This document shows positions 21,198 through 30,111 of a DNA stretch of 64,000 nucleotides, piece by piece. A program made the translations under genes and the position numbers. Location of the stretch: the NCBI GenBank assembly GCA_004835665.1, contig RBKR01000020.1, positions 372,001 to 436,000 of the forward strand, in the 5' to 3' direction. The stretch is from Phoma sp. XZ068. Its lineage: Eukaryota; Ascomycota; Dothideomycetes; Pleosporales; Didymellaceae. The notes below the pieces were generated by a model. It did no database searches, was not told where the DNA came from, and saw only the letters and a list, made by a program, of their open reading frames with translations. The stretch's first letter is position 1, and every line of letters begins with the position of its first letter.

Positions 21198-22724
21198 ATG
21201 GCTGGCTTTGCAACGCTACCAAATGAACTCAAAGACCTAATCAACCTGTCGCAGAAAGACATATCTCGTTTATCTCGGACATCGAAATCTATGCGAAAAG
21301 CATTGCTTCCGCAGCTTTACAAGCGGATATCACTGAGCTGGGAGGCATTTAAAGCTCCTCCACACATTTGGAGTCTCTTCCAAGCTATAATTGAATCACC
21401 TGAGCTTTCCAGACTAGTGGAGGAGCTGAATTTCTGCGGAAGTGGTTATCGTGAGCGTGTCCCGAATCCTTTACGAGAGCGTCGCCCTACGGTAAAGAAC
21501 GTTCCAGAGTATGTGTTTGAAGCAAAGCCGAAGATCTGCAGGACTGTCACTGGAAATAAACTTTCACTGAAGAGAGCAATGCATAGCATGAGCTTATCTG
21601 AACATGAATGGATGCCTTTGCCTGGCGGCGAGGAAGAGCTGGATCTTGTCATCGCAGCGATCATCATACGTTGTCCCAACCTTAAGCTTCTCAGCTTAGG
21701 CGCGGACTTCTTACATGAAAACAGATTTCTTCCCAAGGCTTTGCATGATTGTCTTGCTCTCAAAAACGGAGACTCAGGATCAGCGCTCACAAAGCTGGAG
21801 AGAGTACATCTTGCCCAGGACATACCAGCATATTGGGGCAGAAGTGTAGAGCCGTTAGTGTTTTCACTCGCCTCATGTCTCCCATTCTTCTATCTGCCTT
21901 CGCTGCAAACCTTCTCTGCGCCGCTTCCGGATCGCACAGGGTTTTCTAGATCTCCCCCTCCTCCAACAGAATGGCCAACTATTATCCCACCGGTATGCGC
22001 TGTGCGCACGCTAGACCTGCAGATGACGAGAGCAAGACCTGCTACTCTGGCCTTTGCACTCGCGCAAATGCCACACTTAAGAAGCCTGACATACAACTTT
22101 TGGTGCCGAGCAGGCCAAAAACTAGATTGTTTCGAGTTGCGCAAAGCATTGGACGCTGTCAGCCATACGCTGACAGAGCTGATCATATCGTTTGAACCAT
22201 TCACCACAGAAGCAGAGGACATTGATGAGATGGGCCCGTGGACCGTCAACGCACAAGGTCTTGGCTCATTAGCGTTCTTATCTAATGTCACTAAGCTCGA
22301 GATAGCACTTCCAATCCTGCTGAACTGGAAAGGAGATGATGAGCTGCGTATGAAGGACACGCTTCCTTCTAGCCTGGAAGAACTTTGCTTGAGGGATGAT
22401 TGCACACACTACAGCAGTATGGCTTGGGATGAGGAAACCACAATTGAAGAAGTTCTGAGCTGGCTAGAAAACAAGGCATGGAAGAAGTGTACGCCCCATA
22501 TAAAACAGTTAGGGCTAAGGCTGTGTCATGCTAAGACAGAAGAATGGGGTGCACAAGTGCGAAATGTTCTTATAGATATTTGTAAGAAGGAGGGGGTAGG
22601 CTTTTGGTTCGAGAAGGAATATCCTGATCACGAGTGGAACACTTCCAAGGGAAAATACGAAGAAGTGGATAACCCATTGACTTACCCGCTCCCAAGTACA
22701 TCATCGAAGTCTCAGAGAAGATAG
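21198..22724 (+). CDS. F-box-like protein of unknown specificity
   Basis: A single exon of 508 residues. The N-terminus FATLPNELKDLINLSQKDISRLSRTSKSMRKALLPQLYKRI matches the fungal F-box pattern (LPxEl...L...DL..LsrtsK..r....p.LY..i), although the first helix is shorter than usual. The rest has leucine-spaced segments (PNLKLLSLGADFL, VRTLDLQM, MPHLRSLTYNF, LSNVTKLEIALPIL) typical of irregular LRR-like substrate domains, and ends in a Ser/Thr-rich tail. Family role: substrate receptor of SCF ubiquitin ligases through Skp1; the target is unknown. Such genes are expanded and variable in Pezizomycotina. No signal peptide or membrane segment. The start ATG at 21198 has a good context (CACCATGG). 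Confidence 0.72.
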   Translation: MAGFATLPNELKDLINLSQKDISRLSRTSKSMRKALLPQLYKRISLSWEAFKAPPHIWSLFQAIIESPELSRLVEELNFCGSGYRERVPNPLRERRPTVKNVPEYVFEAKPKICRTVTGNKLSLKRAMHSMSLSEHEWMPLPGGEEELDLVIAAIIIRCPNLKLLSLGADFLHENRFLPKALHDCLALKNGDSGSALTKLERVHLAQDIPAYWGRSVEPLVFSLASCLPFFYLPSLQTFSAPLPDRTGFSRSPPPPTEWPTIIPPVCAVRTLDLQMTRARPATLAFALAQMPHLRSLTYNFWCRAGQKLDCFELRKALDAVSHTLTELIISFEPFTTEAEDIDEMGPWTVNAQGLGSLAFLSNVTKLEIALPILLNWKGDDELRMKDTLPSSLEELCLRDDCTHYSSMAWDEETTIEEVLSWLENKAWKKCTPHIKQLGLRLCHAKTEEWGAQVRNVLIDICKKEGVGFWFEKEYPDHEWNTSKGKYEEVDNPLTYPLPSTSSKSQRR

Positions 22725-23288
22725 TAGCTGGCTACAGATAAGATGAAGTTATTATTCGTTGGTCGCCTTCAATGCTAGAGTGCACAGAACTGGTCTTAAG
22801 TGCTATTGTCTGACGTACAACTATACTCCAGATACATCATCAGTGCATATGTACCAATACCCAAAGTGGGCTATTAAAAGGGTATTAAGACTAGCGGCCT
22901 CTACCTAGCGTCCGTTGGATACCGGCGAGATGGACCCTGGGGCGCTTCCGAAATCGTTGGGAAAGATGTTCATATCCCTGAAACAAATAATGATCTTCTT
23001 TGCGCTGCATCCTCAACGCATATAAGTCGGCATGGAGCGTAGAGGATGTTCTCAGTCAGCAGCCGCCGATGGTGGTCGAGATGCGGTCACCAACTCTTTT
23101 GCAGGGGTGTAGAGATTATCAAGGTGCGAACACCGCAGCCGCTCCATTCATTGCCTAGATGTCCCAACTCGTGGCCGTTGAACAGATTGCATGCCCTGCT
23201 TCGCCTCCTTGGCAACGTAAGTTACATGAGCTTGTCCCCCGGTTCCCGGCCATTTTCCCTTCCGGTGTTACTTTCCAAAGCTGTAACA
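22725..23288. other. Intergenic, 564 bp
   Basis: Between the F-box-like gene and the broken DUF7730-type gene. No convincing frame; no repeat seen. Confidence 0.5.
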
Positions 23289-24264
23289 ATGACCAAAATC
23301 AGCGCTTGGGTGAGAAGGCACCTGGTGTTCAGACCAGGTCGCGAAGAGCAATCCATAGACCACCCACCGTTGCGTTGCTCCCCTCGTTATGACGTCCTAT
23401 CACACCGACGTCATTCGATACACAGGCATCCCGCTTTTTCCAGCTGCCCTACGACATCCGGAGTATGATGAATTTCACGGCCTTTGGTGGACATACCTAC
23501 CGTGTGGATGTTGTGCATCAAGAGGGGGCATGGCAATGGAGGTCCGGCCACTGCTTTCGGAACGGTTCATGGAGGCTACCCTCTATGCGGTACGGTTGGC
23601 TCGGCCCGTGGTGCGATGGGTGCACAGAGGATATGGAGAGATGCAAGCGCCCAGGGAAGATCTCGAATGTGTACGACATTGGCATTATGGGTTTTCTACT
23701 GTCGTGTAGGCAGGCATACTCTGAAGGCATTGATGTCTTGTACGCTGCCAATTGTATCAGCATCAGGACCGAGCCCCTGCTCCTTCACCTCCCCAGGCTT
23801 ATCCCGCACAACCGGCTTGCATCAACTACTTCCCTCGGAATGATCGTCGAGGCGCACTGTGTTGAGCAAGAGAACGGTAGAAAATCCTTCAAATTGGACC
23901 ATCTGGAGCCAGTCCTCGATAATATTGTCACGCACTGCCGCCACCTCTGCGGACTCTGCTTGTCGTTCATCGTCTGGCAACGTCAGGGCTGCCTATCCAG
24001 TACTTTAGGGCGCTGAATACTTCTCAGCCTATCATTGACCGTCCGCGCGAGGCGCCGATCAAGAGTCCGCTAGGCAGATCGCGATGGAGGTCTTTAGTTA
24101 GTGAAGAGCCCAAAGTGCAAAGAAGGTCTATCGAGCGCTACCCTTACCCGCCTCTGAAGCTGCCAGTACTTGACGGCGGGAATGAGAGTGAGAAAAATTC
24201 GGGGTATTGGCTTAGCGAGGGCGATGAGGGGCCACAGCTAGGGTACTTCAGCTTTGGGATATAG
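23289..24264 (+). pseudogene. Frameshifted fungal DUF7730-type gene
   Basis: Three successive blocks in three different frames add up to one fungal protein family that I recognise as DUF7730-like. Block 1 begins at the ATG 23289 (MTKISAWVRRHLVFRPG) and stays in frame to about 23385. Block 2 (FFQLPYDIRSMM ... YDIGIMGFLLSCRQAYSEGIDVLY ... LPRLIPHNRLAS) runs to about 23985. Block 3 (GLPIQYFRALN ... RYPYPPLKLPV ... GYWLSEGDEG) ends at TAG 24262-24264. Removing a 5-bp TATGA stretch at about 23391 restores the first junction, and a one-base change near 23985 restores the second. No plausible intron explains either. Two independent frameshifts favour a pseudogene over a sequencing error, but an assembly error cannot be excluded. 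The family's function is not known to me. Confidence 0.7.
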
Positions 24265-24825
24265 TTAATATTAGATAGTCGACAGAAGAGCTTAGGAGCA
24301 TCACCTTGATATCGTAATGAGACGCACGACTCTGGACTAAATCCTCAGGCTACAAGGACCAACAAGATCGCACGTGCGTTGAAGACGTGTCTTAGGGCTT
24401 CATCGCTTGATTGTTGCTTGCAGAAATAAAAGACCTCCAGCTTCGGTCGCGCTCTTCTCAACGTCCTAGTGGAAGCTTCAAGTGAGCCGGCATCTTGATG
24501 ACCGTGCTCAGTTTTCCCTTCCTATCGTTCATGATTTTGAAGTCAATCTCGAAATGCAACGTCCGTCTGAGTTCTCTCAATTCTAGCGACAGGCTACCAA
24601 CATGTCAGACACAAATACCTATACCTTACCGGAATACGACATAACATCTTGGCCAAGCTTGACAAATGCCAAACTTCAACTATTCACCATCCGGATGGTG
24701 TTCGGGAATACTTTGTTGCCAGATTCCGAACACTGATACTTATGATATATGTGGCATGGGCCCGCCCTTCACAGAGACCGACAGTTCTCCGCCGCTCATC
24801 ACACCCACTCCACTACGACAGAACA
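24265..24825. other. Intergenic or 5' region, 561 bp
   Basis: It lies between the pseudogene and the next gene. It contains an ATG at 24602 opening a short frame (MSDTNTYTLPEYDITSW), which could be a 5' exon of the following gene, and an upstream in-frame ATG at 24649. I could not find a splice path that joins the 24602 frame convincingly. Confidence 0.4.
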
Positions 24826-25414
24826 ATGTCTCCGCATTTCGACGAGGTGCAATCAGACCTCCGCGCGAATCCAGAAAAGAAATGGGGTTTCGTCATATTC
24901 CGCTGCACGTACGGCGACGATGCAGCCTGGGAGCGCATGATGAGCCGAATCAACACCCAAGCAAGAAACTCCCTCAAGCTGGAGGGCGCATCTGACCTGT
25001 TCCCACGCATTGACTGGGCGGTGCAGGAGAACCCCGCATGGAACGAAGCTGGGCCAAAATTTATCAAGCAGTAAGGTGCGAATCTGGTCTACTGAACACC
25101 CTTAGCTGATTGCGACGAACAGGCGGTTTGTTGAATGGAAGAACGCAAACTTCCCTGATGGATGCGGCGGCCCGCGATCATACGGCTGCATCATGATTGA
25201 CAAACAGAGCCTGGATACGCTGCAACATGAATACACGCCGCCGGAAAACGAGTTCGACATGCATGGCTGGAGCTGGGTCTGGATGATATCGAGCAGTAAG
25301 GGCGAGAGGACGACACGAGTTGGTATCAGTTACGTGATGCCCCGCACGTGGTTGATGTTGAATAGACCTGGTTGGGGCGCGATCTACGATGGCGGGGCAG
25401 TTGTAACACCCTGA
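24826..25414 (+). CDS. Small conserved-looking protein of unknown function
   Basis: Two exons, 24826-25070 and 25123-25414, joined by a 52-bp GTAAGG...CAG intron (phase 2); 178 residues from this start. Exon 1 contains KKWGFVIFRCTYGDDAAWERMMSRI. Exon 2 continues RFVEWKNANFPDG, then DMHGWSWVWMISSS and ends GWGAIYDGGAVVTP. The pattern 'kWGfviyRctYgdd.aW' recurs in uncharacterised fungal proteins, but I know no function for it. The start is uncertain: the frame is open upstream to an ATG at 24649, adding 59 residues of poorer composition, and an extra 5' exon is possible. No signal peptide or membrane segment is seen. It stands alone on the plus strand and converges on PRP18. Confidence 0.65.
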
Positions 25415-25945
25415 TGCGGAGGACGAGTCAGGCACCAAAACCAAATCTATTGGTATCATAACCCCTTTCTGCTTTCTGTTCTAATTATAGTCCTAGACTA
25501 TAGAAAACTACAGAAAGAAACAATATAATAGTAGGTATTCACTACTTAACTGCTAATCCGATGGTACGTTACTGAAATACAGCTGAGCGAACGGGAAGCC
25601 TTGTTTTCAACGTCCTATAGTCGTACGTATCAGTAGAGGGCATTGCAGCACTAACATACTACATGGATTGGATGCGGCTCAACGATGATGGCAAACAAAC
25701 GTCAGGACCCGCGTTCCCAGGTCTTGCACGCAATGATTCTTATGGTTCCAGCTGTCTGAAAGTGAAGTGATACAGGCCACCGTCACAATGGTCGGGTTCG
25801 TAACGGGAAATATGGTGGCTCGAATCTGCGGTTTTATACGTAGAAGCCAGTATATATGTCAAGATAGTGCCGTGGGAAAGATGCGCTATCATCCCCTCAG
25901 TACTCTTGACCTCATTCCGTGCCAACTTTGCTTCACCTTGATGGC
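25415..25945. other. Intergenic, 531 bp between converging genes
   Basis: Shared 3' region of the small plus-strand gene and PRP18. AT-rich around 25480-25560. No gene or repeat seen. Confidence 0.55.
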
Positions 25946-27028
25946 TCAGCCCATTAGCTGCATCTGATCCGTTGGTGGCCACCTGGTCTGCGCGAAGCTT
26001 AGACACCTCTTGATGCTTTGCAGGTACTTCCTCGTGCTCTCGTCGCTGAGAATGTGTGCTGAATTCTCGTTCTCGTGTAGTTTCTCTCGTGCGCTTCGCT
26101 CGTGGATACCAACCATGGTAACACCGATGGGCCACGCAGCATTGCCAATACTGAGCCTGAGGTAGCCATCGTTTGCATCGACATATCGTCGCTCTTGCGC
26201 CGCGTGTATGATTTCTACCACAGGCTGGATGATGCTATCGGGGAGATCGAACTTTTCCAGTTTCTTGAACAAAGGCCGCATGTTCTCTCGTGCTTGCACC
26301 ATAGCAGCATATGCTTGCTTGCCCTGGTAGCTCTCCCTGACTTCTGCATCTCGCAGTGCCAGTGTTATGTCCCATTCCTTGAGCACCATTGTGAAGTAGC
26401 TAGCCAGCTGTCTGAAGAGGAATTTCCGCCCTTCGATATCCTTGGGTATCTGAAGATCGACTTTCATGTCTTTTTCTGCCACAAGCTGTAGGGTTGTGGG
26501 TATTGGGCCATCTGTCATGGTCGCTGCCAAGCTGTCCGCGCCTATGCGCTTCTTGTACCGCTTCAGCCGTTGTTTGTGTGTCTCGCCGAAAAGTCGCACA
26601 GGTTCGTTCAGAGTTCGTAGTTTCTCGATCAACACTTCTTCAGCTATGTCCTCCTCTTCGGGCACCGGAGTGCCTTCTTCACCCTCCTTTTGCTTAGGTG
26701 GCAGGTCAGGTAACCCTAACCGATTTCTCCTCCTCCTCTCTTCCGCCTCCTCTTCTTCCTCCCGTATGCGCCTGGATTCTTCAGCAAGCCGCCTGCGTTT
26801 CTCTTGCCTGTCAGCTTCTCTCTCTGCCTCCTCTTCCTCTGCCTTCCGTTTCTTTTGCGTCTTTTCCTGGCGGGCTTTCTCTTCTGCCTCTTGTTCTGCG
26901 CGATACGCAACTTGTCTTTGAGCCTCGATTTCACTGCGCTTAAGATACTTCTTTTCGCTCGAAGGCGCAAACGAAGCACTCTCCTTTCCTTTCTTGATTT
27001 GCGCTGACATCAGCTTTGCGAAGTCCAT
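25946..27028 (-). CDS. PRP18: Pre-mRNA-splicing factor 18
   Basis: A single exon of 360 residues. The N-terminus MDFAKLMSAQIKKGK is followed by a long Glu/Arg/Lys-rich charged region (about 45-115) likely to form a helix. A PRP4-like short motif follows (EPVRLFGETHKQRLKRYKK, about 141-159). The C-terminal Prp18 domain includes FLFRQLASYFTMVLKEWD, KQAYAAMVQARENMRPLF and the highly conserved loop GNAAWPIGVTMVGIHERSAREK. Known role: acts with Slu7 in the second catalytic step of splicing, stabilising the 3' splice-site interaction with the U5 snRNP. The gene is divergent from SAP18, with only 155 bp between start codons. Confidence 0.95.
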   Translation of the reverse strand: MDFAKLMSAQIKKGKESASFAPSSEKKYLKRSEIEAQRQVAYRAEQEAEEKARQEKTQKKRKAEEEEAEREADRQEKRRRLAEESRRIREEEEEAEERRRRNRLGLPDLPPKQKEGEEGTPVPEEEDIAEEVLIEKLRTLNEPVRLFGETHKQRLKRYKKRIGADSLAATMTDGPIPTTLQLVAEKDMKVDLQIPKDIEGRKFLFRQLASYFTMVLKEWDITLALRDAEVRESYQGKQAYAAMVQARENMRPLFKKLEKFDLPDSIIQPVVEIIHAAQERRYVDANDGYLRLSIGNAAWPIGVTMVGIHERSAREKLHENENSAHILSDESTRKYLQSIKRCLSFAQTRWPPTDQMQLMG

Positions 27029-27183
27029 GATGGCGGCAGGTATTGATTGTGTAAACTACAGAACCGTTCACTTCGTAACCTCGCGATTCAGTTATGACGC
27101 GCCAAGACCGCGCTAGTGGAGCTTCACGCGCCTTCCCCAGCTTTCACTTCCTTCTGCGATTGACAAACACCATTTACATCACC
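27029..27183. promoter_or_regulatory. Compact divergent promoter shared by PRP18 and SAP18
   Basis: 155 bp separate the two start codons (27028 minus, 27184 plus). Both are nuclear housekeeping genes. No TATA box is obvious. A shared bidirectional promoter is an inference from spacing. Confidence 0.5.
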
Positions 27184-28005
27184 ATGGCTGCGCATATTGA
27201 TCGAGAGGCTACAACACCTTTCTTGCTAAGGCTGTTTTACAAGCAAGGTTCTTACCACAGGTGCGTGCTTCATTCGAAGTAGAACGCAGTTTACTGATGG
27301 AGCTACAGACTGGACGAATTCGATCCCACACTCCCGCGTCTCCCCACTCACCTTCAAATTTACACATGGCAAAGCTGCACTTTGCGCGAACTGTGCGGTC
27401 TCTTCCTTGGTGCCATGCCCAACCTGCTACCACAGCCCTATGCAGGCACACGCATTGCCTTCCGCCTCGTCTACCCGGACATCCAAGGCACGAGCCGGCC
27501 TGGTGCCCAGGGACGCTATATTTCACGAGATATTGGATCTGTCATAGTAGGCGCACGTACAGCAAACGATGAGAGCGATATGGACGATGGTAACGGAGCA
27601 TCGGTAGCTGAGGCGCTGAAGCAACTGAATGGTGATCCTGACAAAACCTTGGGCGATGCCAAGTTCCTCATAGGAGACTACGTCACATGCGCAATCCTTC
27701 CGCCGTTGCCTGATGGTAGCGTTCCAGCAGCCCCGCCACCAGTCTCTGGGCCAGGACGAGGACCACCCGGCCCGTACGGTGGACGTGGTGATTTTGGCTT
27801 TGGAAGGGGAAGAGGAGGAAGATATGACGACAGGAGACCGTATGATGACAGGAGACCAAGCGGAGGTGTTCCATCAGGCGAGTGGAGACGTGGCGAAGCT
27901 CCGCCAGATCGTGAACCTGGGTTCGGCAGAGGGAGAGGCGGCGGTGGCGGTGCTAGTGGAGGGCCAGACGGCAATTGGCATGGACGAGGAAGGGGGAGGT
28001 GGTGA
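27184..28005 (+). CDS. SAP18: Histone deacetylase complex subunit SAP18 with RGG-rich tail
   Basis: Two exons, 27184-27260 and 27309-28005, with a 48-bp GTGCGT...CAG intron placed inside an Arg codon; 257 residues. The SAP18 signature is unbroken over the junction: IDREATTPFLLRLFYKQGSYHR then LDEFDPTLPRLPTHLQIYTWQSCTLREL, later RIAFRLVYPD and FLIGDYVTCAI. This is the ubiquitin-like fold of Sin3-associated protein 18. Known role: part of Sin3-HDAC and, in animals, of the ASAP/PSAP RNA-processing complexes. After residue about 180 the protein adds a Gly/Arg/Pro-rich tail (GRGPPGPYGGRG, GFGRGRGGRYDDRR, GRGRGRW at the end), an RGG-type RNA-binding region. That tail makes it about 100 residues longer than the animal protein. 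Confidence 0.92.
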
Positions 28006-29433
28006 TCTGTCGGGATCAACTCACATTACACCATATGGACACTATTATGGCCACATGCTTGTATCTTGCTCTCCACAAGTTGAGCTGGACGGTTGGCGAC
28101 GCGGCCCAAACATTCCTGGGACCGTAGCGCCCGAAGAGGTGAGTTGGAGGCTCTCACGATGCAGAATGACATCGGCCAACGCCGTAAAGTGCAAGGAGCG
28201 ATCCATCACTGAGACCTGGGGGTGTCACCTGTTGACCCTACGCATGCGACTTTCAACTCTATCGGGCTTGACGTAGCTGTTAGTCTGTGGCAACCACCTT
28301 GAACTCACCGCCGAAGGTTATCAATATAACCAAGTAAGCAATCGTCGCGTTCTGTCGGACGCTGTTCCTCCAGTGGAGTCTTGACATTATGGGACGATGC
28401 AGCCACCTTCGGCTTCATTGTCATGGCGGAAATTACGGAACCAAGTCCAAATCTATCAATAGCAGACTGTACGTTGAGTGCAATTCCAGAGGGCATGACT
28501 GTGTATCATCGAGATAATCACCGTTGGTTCCATTCGGCTAACGGCCACAGGTGTACAATAGAATGCAAAGGCAGCCTTGCTTGGCCATCCTTTACTGCTG
28601 CCATTGACGGTGCACGCACAAGCTAGCGGTTTTCAGCTGTCATTGATACTGGCAAATTCAGAGATCTGTTGTCGAAGGATCAGAAGCCATCAGCTACGAT
28701 ACACCGTGGTAATCGAAGCATTTAGGCCAGCCACGCTATGCCCATTACAACTTGTTCGGGCTCAACGATCTGCCTTCCGCGGAACGAAGAGGATGAAGCG
28801 CAAAGTGGGACTTGATGCACAAGGCTAGTGAGATGAGGAAGACCCTGAATATGCAATCGTAAGCCCTGCCGACATCTGTAGGCGCATGTTCAACGGAACA
28901 CTGGATCACATCCGATCACGCTGCATCATGCCGTCTTACGAAATCCTGCTCCACGTGTCGGTACAGGCACGTGTTCTGGACGATGAGTGCAAAGCGTTGC
29001 GTTGTGTACGGTCGTGCACGATGAATGCACTTGGTATCGTCAAAGTCAGGGTTGCCGCCAAGCGCGCGTCTATGACTTCGTTATCATATCACTGCCAAGG
29101 AAAGCATCAAAGACCACGCGCTGCCTTTCAAAGGAAAAAGGATGGCGCGCGCGACCGTCAGTTCCGCATGCAGTACTCTTTCGAAAACTGAAGGGTTGGG
29201 TATGATCTCCAGCCACGCTCCGTACGATGTCCAAGTTCACGATCAACTTGGGTGTGGCAGAGCAAGATGCGGAGACTTCGGCGACGTTTGCCATTATCCA
29301 CTCGGATGAATTCCTTGGCAGCATCGCGGCAGGGTATGGAAGCGCGATGTTAGCGCGTCTGATAACGCAGTGTATAAGTCGTAAGTGTGTGTAAGCTACT
29401 CACGACGTTTCCTATGAACGAGGTATTGGAGTC
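28006..29433. other. Gene-poor region, 1.4 kb, no convincing gene
   Basis: Several overlapping short open frames without family matches. One segment, 29227-29379 (MSKFTINLGVAEQDAETS ... GSAMLARLITQ, then a GTAAGT donor), reads like an exon, but I found no partner exon. No repeat or RNA gene recognised. Confidence 0.4.
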
Positions 29434-30111
29434 TTGATGATAGCGTGTGATTTTGACGCCAAAACTTCCCATAACTCCCACAAATGCCTCGCTTCCACCT
29501 TCGATCAGTTGATAGGGGACCCGGGAGCGTGGTTACAACTCAACAATGAACGTTTCAATACCCAATCCACCAGCGTTCCTCAACCACGCCGCCGACTTTC
29601 GCGACTCGCGGCTGAGCGCACTTCAGCGACCGCAGTGTTCAAAGCTGATAATCGACGAGTGAAAGTACAGCAGAACAATGCAAATACGCAGACCCGGATG
29701 ATGGAAACCTGTATTCATGCGATTACCCAACATTTAAGACCAGCGCGCACTTGTGGTGAGATGTACGCTCGGAAAGTCCGTCTAGGATCCAGTCGGCGAC
29801 AGCGGGAACAGCTTCGAGGCAGCTCGGTCCCAGCTTCCGCCTCATCAGGTTGTGGCTGCGTTCAACGACCCCCGCGTCACGAATGTCTGAGGTCCGCGGA
29901 GTGGTGGTCAGTCCGCGGAGTGGTGCTCAGCCTGTCCAAGGAGCTCAAGATCCCACAGATTCAACCATTGAGAGGCCATACACGTGATCCACGACTCATG
30001 TCCGCTGCACACGCCAGTAACGGTACGCCCGCGCCTCTTTGGCACAGACATACGAGCTACGCCTCCACTCAACCTCGTTGCCCAGCTTCCTTATTTGACA
30101 ACGAAGAATGA
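29434..30111 (+). CDS. Unsupported open frame of 225 codons (hypothetical)
   Basis: This is the longest open frame in the gene-poor stretch, encoding a basic Arg/Ser/Gln-rich product (for example QPRRRLSRLAAERTSATAV and QQNNANTQTRMMETCIH). There is no recognisable domain, signal peptide or membrane segment. It includes a 19-bp tandem duplication at 29892-29929, which is more typical of non-coding DNA. Codon use is not biased like that of the sure genes nearby. It may be a chance frame or a gene relic. Confidence 0.15.
   Translation: MMIACDFDAKTSHNSHKCLASTFDQLIGDPGAWLQLNNERFNTQSTSVPQPRRRLSRLAAERTSATAVFKADNRRVKVQQNNANTQTRMMETCIHAITQHLRPARTCGEMYARKVRLGSSRRQREQLRGSSVPASASSGCGCVQRPPRHECLRSAEWWSVRGVVLSLSKELKIPQIQPLRGHTRDPRLMSAAHASNGTPAPLWHRHTSYASTQPRCPASLFDNEE
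29892..29929. repeat. 19-bp direct tandem duplication
   Basis: Two adjacent copies of GTCCGCGGAGTGGTGNTCA (29892-29910 and 29911-29929) differ at one base. Each contains a SacII-like CCGCGG palindrome. Confidence 0.7.
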
